DNA of 64,000 nucleotides from Burkholderia latens. Its GTDB lineage: Bacteria > Pseudomonadota > Gammaproteobacteria > Burkholderiales > Burkholderiaceae. The position numbers and the translations under genes were made by a program. The stretch lies in assembly GCF_902499045.1 (NCBI RefSeq), contig NZ_CABVPL010000010.1, positions 82,841 to 146,840 of the forward strand. Reading direction: 5' to 3'. Positions within the stretch are counted from its first letter, which is position 1, and each line of letters begins with the position of its first letter. A model generated the notes under the pieces. The model was not told the DNA's origin. It worked only from the letters and a program-made list of their open reading frames with translations, and did not search any database. Shown here one piece after another: positions 57,454 to 64,000 of the stretch.

Positions 57454-58302
57454 ATGCGTCCGTTACCGCCCGAGCTGCTGCGCAGCTTCGTCGCCGTCGC
57501 GCAGTCCGGCAGCTTCACCGCCGCGTCCGAGCGCGTGAGCCTGTCGCAGTCGACCGTCAGCCAGCACATCCGCCGTCTCGAGGAACTGCTGGACCGGCCG
57601 CTGTTCGAGCGCGACACGCGCAACGTGCACCTGTCGCAGCACGGCGACGCGCTGTTCCGCTACGCGGTGCGCATCCTCGAGCTGATGGACGAAGCCGTCA
57701 CGTCGGTGTGCGGGCCGCCGTTGTCGGGCAAGGTGCGGCTCGCGATGTCGGAGGATTTCGCGTCGGCGCACCTGACGGCCGCGCTCGCGAGCTTCGTGCA
57801 GCGCAACCCGGAAGTGGAGCTCGCGATCTCGACCGGGCTGTCGGGCGACCTGTTCGACGCGCTCGACGAAGGTCGGCATGACCTCGTGTTCGCGAAGCGC
57901 GTGGCCGGCAGCCGGCGCGGGCGCGTGATCCGCAGTGAACCGCTGTACTGGTGCACCGGCCCCGATTCGCGGATCACGGGCCACGAGGCCGTGCTGCCGC
58001 TCGCGATGCATCCGGAGCCGAGCGTGTCGCGCCGCCGCGTGCTCGAATCGCTCGAGGCGGTCGGCCGGCCCTACCGGATCGCCGTCGTGAGCAGCAGCAT
58101 CGCGGTGCTGCGCGCGGCCGCGAGCGCGGGCCTCGGCGTCAGCGCGTTCGCCGGTTACGTGATCCCGGCCGGGCTTGCGCGGCTCGATGCAGGGCTGCCC
58201 GAACTGGGCGAGCTCGAATACGTGATCGACCGGCCGGCGGCCGCATCGCGCTCGACGCTGGCGCTCGAAGCGACGCTGATCGCGGCGGCGGCCGAGCTGT
58301 AA
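57454..58302 (+). CDS. mdcR: LysR family regulator, likely malonate regulator MdcR
   Basis: A 282-aa LysR-type regulator. The N-terminal winged helix is PPELLRSFVAVAQSGSFTAASERVSLSQSTVSQHIRRLEELLDRPLFER. The C-terminal effector-binding domain follows (GKVRLAMSEDFASAHLTAAL, AASAGLGVSAFAGYVI). Its divergent position next to madLM-mdc strongly suggests malonate-responsive activation of that operon. The start at 57454 (MRPLPPELL) is preferred over a GTG four codons earlier. Confidence 0.88.
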   Translation: MRPLPPELLRSFVAVAQSGSFTAASERVSLSQSTVSQHIRRLEELLDRPLFERDTRNVHLSQHGDALFRYAVRILELMDEAVTSVCGPPLSGKVRLAMSEDFASAHLTAALASFVQRNPEVELAISTGLSGDLFDALDEGRHDLVFAKRVAGSRRGRVIRSEPLYWCTGPDSRITGHEAVLPLAMHPEPSVSRRRVLESLEAVGRPYRIAVVSSSIAVLRAAASAGLGVSAFAGYVIPAGLARLDAGLPELGELEYVIDRPAAASRSTLALEATLIAAAAEL

Positions 58303-58492
58303 CGTCGTCTTCGATCGCGCTCCGCGCTTTTCACCGCGCGCCCGCGCCACCGTTCCGCCACAGCATTCACGTGCAACTGACGGCGTTGCCCGGAACGCGT
58401 CAGCGTCCGCGCAGTACCCGCTCGCGACAATGGGGCCCATCGGAATGCACGGCAGCCAGCCGTACGTCCCGTCCCCTTGACCGGAGCACACC

Positions 58493-58774
58493 ATGAACGT
58501 CTTGCGATTCGCCGTCGCGACCGCGGCAGCCGCGCTGCTGTCACCCGCGTTCGCACAAACCGATGCCGCCGCACCCGCACAGGGCCTCACGCGCGCGGAA
58601 GTCGTCGCGCAACTGAAGCAGGCCTATCTCGACGGCGAACTGCCGACCAACGACGGCAACTATCCGCCGAACGCCGCGACGCGCGCGCGCAATCGCGAAC
58701 TCGTGCAGGCCGTGCAGCCGACGTGGCTCGCGCATACGCCGCAGCCGGCACCGCAGGCGAGCGTGCAGCAATAG
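58493..58774 (+). CDS. DUF4148 exported protein
   Basis: A 93-aa secreted protein with a signal peptide (MNVLRFAVATAAAALLSPAFA). A DUF4148-like core follows: GLTRAEVVAQLKQAYLDGELPTNDGNYPP. The rest is Ala/Gln/Pro-rich. Burkholderia genomes carry many such paralogues of unknown function. Ggagca precedes the ATG. The 190 bases before it hold nothing recognisable. Confidence 0.82.
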   Translation: MNVLRFAVATAAAALLSPAFAQTDAAAPAQGLTRAEVVAQLKQAYLDGELPTNDGNYPPNAATRARNRELVQAVQPTWLAHTPQPAPQASVQQ

Positions 58775-58823
58775 CGGCCGATCGCGCTGCGCCGCGCGGC
58801 AAACGCGCGGCCGGCGCAAGCGC

Positions 58824-59741
58824 TCAGGGCAGGAAGCTGCGCCGCCGCGCGTCGATCAGCTCGACGAGCAGCCGGTCGCGCTCGGCCGCCAGCTCCTGCA
58901 TCGAGCGCTCGCCCTGGATCGCGCGCAGTTCGTCGTTGAGCTTGCGATCGACGGCCGGATCGAACGACGGCGTGCCGAGATCGTCCCACCACGTCGTGAT
59001 CGGCCCCGACAAGTGCTCGAGGAAATGCGCGATCCCGCCCGCGCCGCCGCCGAGGTGATAGGTCAGGCACTGCCCCATCAGCCCCCAGCGCAGGCCCGGG
59101 CCCCACGCGACCGCCTTGTCCGCATCGGCGACGCTTACCACGCCTTCGCCGACGAGGTGATACACCTCGCGAAACAACGCGGCCGCGAGCCGGTTCGCGA
59201 CGTGGCCGGTCATCTCCTTGTTGAGCACGATCGTCTGCTTGCCGAGCGCGTCGTAGAAGTCCTTCACGCGCGCGATAACCGCCGCGTCGGTCGCGTCGCC
59301 GCCGACCAGTTCGACGAGCGGAATCAGATGCGGCGGGTTGAACGGATGCGCGATCAGGCAGCGCTGCGGATGCCTGTCGCACGCGGTCTGGATCTCGGAC
59401 ATCTTCAGGCCCGACGAACTCGATGCGATCGGCACGCGTGCGGGCAGTACGTCGTCCATCTGCCGGTACAGCGCGCGCTTCAGGTCGAGCCGCTCGGGGC
59501 CGTTTTCCTGCACGAAATCGACGCCGTCGAGCGCGCGCACGAGATCCGCATCGAACGACAACCGCGCGGACAGTTCGGCGGCCCGTTCGCCGAGGAATGC
59601 GCCGAGCGCGTCGCGCAGCCGCGCGTCGGCCTGCGGCGCAGGATCGGTCGCGACGACGTCGAAGCCCTTCGACAGATAGAAAGCCGCCCAGCTCGCGCCG
59701 ATCACGCCGGCCCCGACGATCGCGATGCGTTGAATGTCCAT
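58824..59741 (-). CDS. NAD-dependent 3-hydroxyacyl-CoA dehydrogenase family protein (L-carnitine dehydrogenase-like)
   Basis: A 305-aa two-domain dehydrogenase. The Rossmann motif is IAIVGAGVIGASWAAFYLSKGF with the NAD-selecting Asp in VVATDPAP. The catalytic His region is CLIAHPFNPPHLIPLVELVGG, and the substrate helix is KEMTGHVANRLAAALFREV. The C-terminus SMQELAAERDRLLVELIDAR resembles carnitine dehydrogenases (from memory), so carnitine or a related beta-hydroxy acid is a plausible substrate. No carnitine genes are adjacent, so this stays tentative. Confidence 0.85.
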   Translation of the reverse strand: MDIQRIAIVGAGVIGASWAAFYLSKGFDVVATDPAPQADARLRDALGAFLGERAAELSARLSFDADLVRALDGVDFVQENGPERLDLKRALYRQMDDVLPARVPIASSSSGLKMSEIQTACDRHPQRCLIAHPFNPPHLIPLVELVGGDATDAAVIARVKDFYDALGKQTIVLNKEMTGHVANRLAAALFREVYHLVGEGVVSVADADKAVAWGPGLRWGLMGQCLTYHLGGGAGGIAHFLEHLSGPITTWWDDLGTPSFDPAVDRKLNDELRAIQGERSMQELAAERDRLLVELIDARRRSFLP

Positions 59742-59830
59742 GTCCGTTCCGTCTCCGTGGTCTGTGGATGGCGCGACGATTGTCGCATCGAATCGCCGTG
59801 TCACGCGCCAATGCGCGTTGCGCGCTCGCT

Positions 59831-59858
59831 CTTGAAAACCGCCGCCGCGGCCTCTAAT
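59831..59858 (+). promoter_or_regulatory. candidate sigma-32 heat-shock promoter
   Basis: CTTGAAA (59831-59837) and CCTCTAAT (59851-59858) are separated by 13 bases, close to the sigma-32 consensus CTTGAAA-N11-16-CCCCATNT. It points towards the small heat-shock genes and predicts a 5' leader of about 120 nt. Confidence 0.5.
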
Positions 59859-59970
59859 TACCCGTTGCCAGGCGGTGCCCGACATACGCACCGCCCCTTT
59901 TTCGACTCAGCGGAGAATCGCGCGCCGCGCCCGCCACGGGCATCGCGTCGTCGCGTCTGCCGCGCTTCAT

Positions 59971-59983
59971 GTTCCGGAGGAAC
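59971..59983 (+). promoter_or_regulatory. candidate RNA thermometer hairpin over the hsp20 Shine-Dalgarno
   Basis: GTTCC-gga-GGAAC folds a 5-bp stem that includes part of the ribosome-binding site ggagg (59976-59980), four bases before the ATG at 59987. Direct repeats of cttcatg flank the hairpin. Small heat-shock genes in proteobacteria are often controlled by ROSE-type thermometers masking the same site; the full ROSE fold was not computed. Confidence 0.4.
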
Positions 59984-59986
59984 TTC

Positions 59987-60427
59987 ATGAGCGGTATCCA
60001 TTTCGGCCAGGACCTGTTCGACGAATTCACCCGCGTGCAGCGGCAGATGGCGAGCCTGTTCGGCGAGCTTCCGGCCGGCATCCGCGCGGTGCGGCCGAGC
60101 GCGTTCCCGGCACTGAACGTCGGCGCGACCGACGACGCGATCGAGATCGTCGCATTCGCGCCCGGCATGGCCGCGGCCGACTTCGACGTGTCGATCGACA
60201 AGGACCTGCTGACGATCAGCGGCGAGCGCAAGCCGGTTCCGCACGACGACGCCGACAATGTGCGCACCTATGCGCAGGAACGCTTTCACGGCGCATTCCG
60301 CCGCGTGGTCGAGCTGCCGCAGGACGCGGACGCCGACAACGTCACCGCACGTTACGAAAACGGCTGCCTGCTGATTCGCGTCGGCCGGCGCGAAGCATCG
60401 AAGCCGCGCACGATCACCGTTCAGTAA
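59987..60427 (+). CDS. Hsp20/alpha-crystallin small heat-shock protein
   Basis: A 146-aa ATP-independent holdase. The N-terminal arm reads MSGIHFGQDLFDEFTRVQRQMASLFGEL. The alpha-crystallin domain runs from ALNVGATDDAIEIVAFAPGM through LLTISGER and ERFHGAFRRVVELP to ARYENGCLLIRVGRRE, ending KPRTITVQ. It binds unfolding proteins in oligomers. The start at 59987 has a strong Shine-Dalgarno. It pairs with a second hsp20 gene 16 bases downstream. Confidence 0.93.
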   Translation: MSGIHFGQDLFDEFTRVQRQMASLFGELPAGIRAVRPSAFPALNVGATDDAIEIVAFAPGMAAADFDVSIDKDLLTISGERKPVPHDDADNVRTYAQERFHGAFRRVVELPQDADADNVTARYENGCLLIRVGRREASKPRTITVQ

Positions 60428-60443
60428 TCTTCAGGAGAACGAC

Positions 60444-60863
60444 ATGAATACACCCCAAACCCTGACCGAACGCCAGAACGGTGCGGCCCTGCCGGCCGCG
60501 GCTGCGGCCGCGGACACCGCGCGCCGGCACGCGATCACGCCAGCGGTCGACATCGTCGAGGACGCCCATCGCGTGACGCTGCGCGCCGACCTGCCCGGCG
60601 TGCCGCGCGAGAACCTCGACGTGAAGGTGCACGACAACACGCTGACGATCGAAGCCGACACGCGCATCGACACGCCGGCCGGCCTGCGCGTGCGCCATGC
60701 GGAAGTGCGCGCGCCGCGCTACGCGCGTACGTTCGTGCTGAGCGCCGATCTCGACACGTCGCGGATCGACGCGAGCCTGCGCGACGGCGTGCTCACGCTG
60801 ACGATTCCGCGCCGCGAGGAAACGCGCCCGCGACGCATCGACGTGACGGCCGGCAACGCGTAA
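60444..60863 (+). CDS. second Hsp20/alpha-crystallin small heat-shock protein
   Basis: A 139-aa Hsp20. After an Ala-rich N-terminal arm come ITPAVDIVEDAHRVTLRADLPGV, ENLDVKVHDNTLTIEAD, APRYARTFVLSADLDTSRIDASLRDGVLTLTIPRREE. It is clearly diverged from its neighbour, so the pair probably forms mixed oligomers or has different substrates, as in other tandem hsp20 operons (inference). Aggaga precedes the ATG. The operon ends at a strong terminator. Confidence 0.93.
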   Translation: MNTPQTLTERQNGAALPAAAAAADTARRHAITPAVDIVEDAHRVTLRADLPGVPRENLDVKVHDNTLTIEADTRIDTPAGLRVRHAEVRAPRYARTFVLSADLDTSRIDASLRDGVLTLTIPRREETRPRRIDVTAGNA

Positions 60864-60901
60864 GCATCCGCGCGGTGTTCGTGAAGCGCCGCGCATGACA
60901 C

Positions 60902-60939
60902 AAGCCCCGCGACGCAGCGCGCGTCGCGGGGCTTTTTTT
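60902..60939 (+). terminator. rho-independent terminator of the hsp20 operon
   Basis: A perfect 12-bp stem (aagccccgcgac at 60902-60913 with its complement at 60923-60934) with a 9-nt loop leads into a 7-nt T-run (60933-60939). Confidence 0.93.
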
Positions 60940-60987
60940 CGACACGCGGCGCGGTGCATGCACGCCGTTGCGTCCGGCATCCGGTGT

Positions 60988-61281
60988 TCAATCGAAATCG
61001 AACAGGTCGAACACCGACTTCTTGCGGCGCTGGCCGTCGCGCCGGTAGCGGTCGTCGTGCGAGCGGCCGTCGCGCCGCCAGCCGTCGTCACGCGCATGCG
61101 CGTCGTGACGCCTCGGCGGTTCGTCGCGGCGCACCGGCGCATCGCCGGTTTCGCGCGCGATCAGCTTGTCGAGTTCGCCGCGATCGAGCCATACGCCGCG
61201 GCACGTCGGACAGTAGTCGATCTCGATCGACTGACGCTCGGCCATCAGCAGGTCGGGCGTCTTGCAGACGGGACATTTCAT
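60988..61281 (-). CDS. zinc-ribbon protein (zf-TFIIB-like)
   Basis: A 97-aa protein. The N-terminal 45 residues hold a zinc ribbon: MKCPVCKTPDLLMAERQSIEIDYCPTCRGVWLDRGELDKLI, the zf-TFIIB pattern CPxC...YCPxCxGxWLDxGEL. The rest is an Arg/Asp/His-rich disordered tail ending in RKKSVFDLFDFD. It may bind nucleic acid or a protein partner; the function is unknown. It lies downstream of terC on the same strand. Confidence 0.85.
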   Translation of the reverse strand: MKCPVCKTPDLLMAERQSIEIDYCPTCRGVWLDRGELDKLIARETGDAPVRRDEPPRRHDAHARDDGWRRDGRSHDDRYRRDGQRRKKSVFDLFDFD

Positions 61282-61341
61282 CGCGCTTCTCCTTTCGTTT
61301 GGAATCCGGATCGAAGGCGGGAGCTCTGCCCGCCCGCTTGC

Positions 61342-62097
61342 TCAGCGACCTTCGGCCCGCGCCGCACGCTTCGCCTTCGCGCGCCGCGCCAGCATGTTCA
61401 TGCCTTCGACGAATGCCGAGAACGCCATCGCCGCGTAGATATAGCCCTTCGGCACGTGCGAACCGAAACCTTCGGCGATCAGCGTCATGCCGATCACGAC
61501 GAGGAACGACAGCGCGAGCATCACGACGGTCGGGTTGCGGTCGATGAAGCGTGCGAGCGGCTGCGCGGCGAACAGCATCACGCTGACCGCGACGATCACC
61601 GCGACGAACATGATCGGGACGTGCTCGGTCATGCCGATCGCGGTCACGATGCTGTCGATCGAGAACACGATGTCGAGCATCACGATCTGGCCGATCGCGG
61701 CCCACATGGTCAGCCCTGCCGCGCCGCCGGCCGCGCCCGCGCCGTCGCCGTCGTGCGACACGTGGTGATGGATCTCCGTGGTCGCCTTCCACACGAGGAA
61801 CAGGCCGCCCGACAGCAGGATCACGTCGCGCCACGAGAACGCGTGATCGAACAGCGTGAACACCGGTTCGGTCAGGCTTGCGATCCACGCGACGCTGCCG
61901 AGCAGCGCGAGGCGCATCACCAGCGCGAGCGCGATGCCGAGGCGCTGCGTGCGGGCGCGCTGCGCTTCGGGCAGTTTGTTGCTGAGAATCGAGATGAAGA
62001 TCAGGTTGTCGATGCCGAGCACGACTTCCATCACGACGAGCGTGAGCAGCGCGGCCCAGACGGCGGGGTCGGCGGCAAGCGTCAGCAGGTAGTCCAT
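61342..62097 (-). CDS. TerC family integral membrane protein
   Basis: A 251-aa TerC-type protein with about seven helices. The intramembrane acidic motifs are [20 protein letters not shown] and [20 protein letters not shown], the paired Asp motifs characteristic of the family. TerC proteins are linked to tellurite resistance and to metal (Mn2+) export coupled to protein secretion; the exact role here is unknown. Divergent from the NhaR-like gene with a palindromic operator candidate between them. Confidence 0.9.
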   Translation of the reverse strand: MDYLLTLAADPAVWAALLTLVVMEVVLGIDNLIFISILSNKLPEAQRARTQRLGIALALVMRLALLGSVAWIASLTEPVFTLFDHAFSWRDVILLSGGLFLVWKATTEIHHHVSHDGDGAGAAGGAAGLTMWAAIGQIVMLDIVFSIDSIVTAIGMTEHVPIMFVAVIVAVSVMLFAAQPLARFIDRNPTVVMLALSFLVVIGMTLIAEGFGSHVPKGYIYAAMAFSAFVEGMNMLARRAKAKRAARAEGR

Positions 62098-62145
62098 GAA
62101 AAGGGCCGTTTCGAAAGTGGAAAGCCAAATGATAGGCGGTCCATG

Positions 62146-62196
62146 ACTTCGTAAAAATCAGCGACAATCTGATCTTTGATTCGGTTTTTACGAAGT
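62146..62196. promoter_or_regulatory. palindromic operator candidate between terC and nhaR
   Basis: A perfect 12-bp inverted repeat, acttcgtaaaaa (62146-62157) and tttttacgaagt (62185-62196), is spaced by 27 bases. A nested repeat atcag/ctgat lies at 62157-62161/62169-62173. The right arm ends 9 bases before the LysR start codon. Position and symmetry suggest the binding site of the LysR protein acting on both genes. Confidence 0.6.
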
Positions 62197-62205
62197 GTCG
62201 ATCCG

Positions 62206-63099
62206 ATGCTCAACTTCCGCCATCTGTACTATTTCTGGGTCGTCGTGAAGGAAGGCGGCTTCGCGCGCGCGGCCGCACGGCTCAACATGGCCGTGCAGAC
62301 GATCAGCGCGCAGGTGCGCGAGCTGGAAAAGTCGCTCGGCCACCAGTTGCTGCGCCCGGCCGGGCGCGGCGTCGCGATGACCGACGCCGGCCAAGCCGCG
62401 TATGCGCGCGCGGAAGCCATCTTCGAGATGGGCCGGCTGATTCCCGACGAAGTCCGCGCGGCGGCCAGCCAGCCCACCGTGCGCGTCGCGGTCGGCCTCG
62501 CGGACGGAATCTCGAAGCTCGCCGCGCATGCGGTGCTCGCGCCCGTGCTGGGCACGCCGACGCTGCGGCTGTTGTGCCATGAGGGCGAGCACGATGCGCT
62601 GCTTGCCGAACTGGCCCTGCATCACCTCGATCTGGTGCTGGCCGGCCAGGGCGCGCCGTCGGGGTCGAACCTGCGGGTGACGAGCGAGCGGCTCGTCGCG
62701 TCGCCGGTCGACTGGTATGGCCCTGCGTCGCTCGTCACGCCCGCCGCGAGGCAGCGCTTCCCGCAATGCCTCGCCGAGTTGCCGGTGCTGCTGCCGACCG
62801 CTCATTCGGCATTGCGCGCGCGGCTGGACCTGTGGCTCGAACGCGAGCGGATCGTGCCCCGCGTGACCGGCGAATTCGAGGACAGCGCGCTGATGGCCGT
62901 GTTCGCGGCGCGCGGTCTCGGCGTGTTTCCGCTCGGCGAGCTCGGCGCGAACGACGCGTCGCTGCTGCGCGGGCTGCGCCGGCTCGGCCGGGCCGGCGAC
63001 GTGACCGAGGAGATCCATGCGATCCGGTCGCGGCGCGGCGAACACCATCCGCTCGTGTCGCGATTGCTCGCCGCCGCGCGGCCGGCGCCGGACGGCTGA
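62206..63099 (+). CDS. LysR family regulator, NhaR-like
   Basis: A 297-aa LysR regulator whose N-terminus MLNFRHLYYFWVVVKEGGFARAAARLNMAVQTISAQVRELEKSLG is typical of the NhaR group, in which the helix-turn-helix starts with NYHHLYYF. The effector domain includes VRVAVGLADGISKLAAHAVL and LDLVLAGQGAPSG. E. coli NhaR responds to Na+ and activates the nhaA antiporter; no antiporter is adjacent, so the regulated gene may be terC. The start at 62206 is set by the LysR N-terminus. Confidence 0.87.
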   Translation: MLNFRHLYYFWVVVKEGGFARAAARLNMAVQTISAQVRELEKSLGHQLLRPAGRGVAMTDAGQAAYARAEAIFEMGRLIPDEVRAAASQPTVRVAVGLADGISKLAAHAVLAPVLGTPTLRLLCHEGEHDALLAELALHHLDLVLAGQGAPSGSNLRVTSERLVASPVDWYGPASLVTPAARQRFPQCLAELPVLLPTAHSALRARLDLWLERERIVPRVTGEFEDSALMAVFAARGLGVFPLGELGANDASLLRGLRRLGRAGDVTEEIHAIRSRRGEHHPLVSRLLAAARPAPDG

Positions 63100-63247
63100 A
63101 ACGAGCGCGACGTCAAACGAAACTATAATGACGCCCCGGCCATACGAGATTGCCGCGCGGATCGCACAGGCACCGCCGTTGCGCGGCAGCCGTGCGGTGC
63201 GCCCCGCCGCGTCGCGCGGCATCTCGCCGAGCCTTCTGAAAGACGCC

Positions 63248-64000
63248 ATGCACAACCGATTTCGCCTGTTTTCCGTTTCGTGCGCGTTCGCGGCCGCGAC
63301 CGTGCTGGCGGCGTGCTCGTCGCCGCCCAAGCCGATCTATCAGCAGGAGCAGTTCGACGCGACGAGCAGCCCGTATGCGCACACGTTCCATTCGAAATCC
63401 GACGCGGCCTGCGAGGCCGCGCGCCGCGCGCTGCTGAGCCAGGGCTACGTGGTGTCGTCGTCGCGCAACGATGCAGTCGACGGCAGCAAGAATTTCCAGC
63501 CGAGCAACGACATGCACGTCGTGATCGAGTTTCACGTCGTGTGCGCGGATGCGACCGCCGACGGCTCGTCGAGCATCGCGTACGTGAATGCAGTGCAGGA
63601 TCGCTATACGCTGAAGAAATCGAACACGTCGGCGAGCGTCGGGCTCAGCGTGTTCGGCTCGCTGTCGCTGCCGATCGGGTCCAGCGACGACGCGCTGGTG
63701 AAGACCGCGAGCGAGACGATTCCCGCCGGCGTGTTCTACGAGCGCTTCTTCAATCTCGTCGAGCATTTCCTGAAGATCGATCCGGCGCGCCGCGATCGCG
63801 CGACCGTGAAGGCCGCCGAGAGCGAGCACGTCGCGCCGCTGCCCGAACCCGCGCCGACGCCGCAGGGCGAGCCGATGAAGATGACGACGCCGGTCGTGCC
63901 GACGCCGCCCGCCGCGCCGGTGCCGCTCGCGGTGCCGAGCGTCGCACCGGCGGCGGGCACGCCGGTCGTGCCGGCGGCGCCGGCGGCGGCAGCTCCGTCG
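63248..64000 (+). CDS. DUF2242 lipoprotein (cut by window end)
   Basis: A lipoprotein whose frame is open to the last base, so only the first 251 residues are visible. It starts MHNRFRLFSVSCAFAAATVLAACSS, with a lipobox (LAAC, Cys23). The DUF2242-like body reads FDATSSPYAHTFHSKSDAACEAARRALLSQGY, GSKNFQPSNDMHVVIEFHVVC and VNAVQDRYTLKKSNTSASVGLSVFGSLSLPIGS. A long Pro/Ala/Val-rich linker follows from about residue 200. It is likely anchored to the outer membrane. The function is unknown. Confidence 0.83.
   Translation, partial: MHNRFRLFSVSCAFAAATVLAACSSPPKPIYQQEQFDATSSPYAHTFHSKSDAACEAARRALLSQGYVVSSSRNDAVDGSKNFQPSNDMHVVIEFHVVCADATADGSSSIAYVNAVQDRYTLKKSNTSASVGLSVFGSLSLPIGSSDDALVKTASETIPAGVFYERFFNLVEHFLKIDPARRDRATVKAAESEHVAPLPEPAPTPQGEPMKMTTPVVPTPPAAPVPLAVPSVAPAAGTPVVPAAPAAAAPS

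Overview
The window is GC-rich chromosomal DNA with strong GC3 bias. Gene content and order point to Burkholderia, probably the B. cepacia complex: ppk/ppx flanking phoR-phoB-phoU-pstBACS, then glmM-folP-ftsH-rlmE, greA-carB-lysE-carA, gloB/rnhA/dnaQ and a malonate decarboxylase cluster. The species call is inference from synteny and protein sequence; no rRNA or species marker is present.

Layout. (1) 1-3.8 kb: MATE efflux pump, small lipoprotein, small membrane protein, OlsB-type ornithine acyltransferase, SixA phosphatase, tRNA-Pro(UGG) and its terminator. (2) 3.85-12.9 kb: an accessory segment of lower GC. It carries an orphan type VI secretion cargo module on the minus strand: VgrG, a 915-aa multidomain cell-wall-targeting effector candidate, a secreted 234-aa candidate immunity protein and a PAAR tip. 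Debris surrounds it: a frameshifted zinc-ribbon repeat gene, a DUF6499-like scrap, a frameshifted second PAAR gene and the tail of its upstream partner. A 16-bp direct repeat (3840-3855 and 12084-12099) brackets most of the segment, the left copy lying in the tRNA-Pro terminator. (3) 13-24.3 kb: phosphate/polyphosphate regulon, with Pho-box-like sites before ppk and pstS. (4) 24.6-36.8 kb: housekeeping block (glmM, folP, ftsH, rlmE, yhbY, greA, carB, a LysE-type exporter, carA). (5) 37-49.5 kb: MFS transporter, MltD, glyoxalase II, methyltransferase, RNase HI, DnaQ, YnfA, ProP, GST, PHA depolymerase, phosphoribosyltransferase and a PLD-like protein. (6) 49.7-58.3 kb: complete malonate decarboxylase locus mdcACDEGBH, transporter madLM and divergent LysR regulator. 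(7) 58.5-64 kb: DUF4148 protein, 3-hydroxyacyl-CoA dehydrogenase-like enzyme, a small-heat-shock-protein pair with a candidate sigma-32 promoter and RNA thermometer, zinc-ribbon protein, TerC, NhaR-like regulator and a DUF2242 lipoprotein cut by the window end.

How the parts work together. PhoR/PhoB/PhoU and PstSCAB sense and import phosphate, while Ppk and Ppx store and release it as polyphosphate; Pho boxes tie ppk to the same control. The T6SS module would be fired by a secretion apparatus encoded elsewhere: PAAR caps the VgrG spike and the effector acts in the periplasm of the target cell, where the exported immunity candidate would protect the producer. MadLM imports malonate, MdcA/C/D/E decarboxylate it, and MdcB/G/H build and charge the MdcC prosthetic group.

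Limits: all assignments come from reading motifs and context; no database search was run. The novelty is concentrated in the 3.9-12.9 kb segment.
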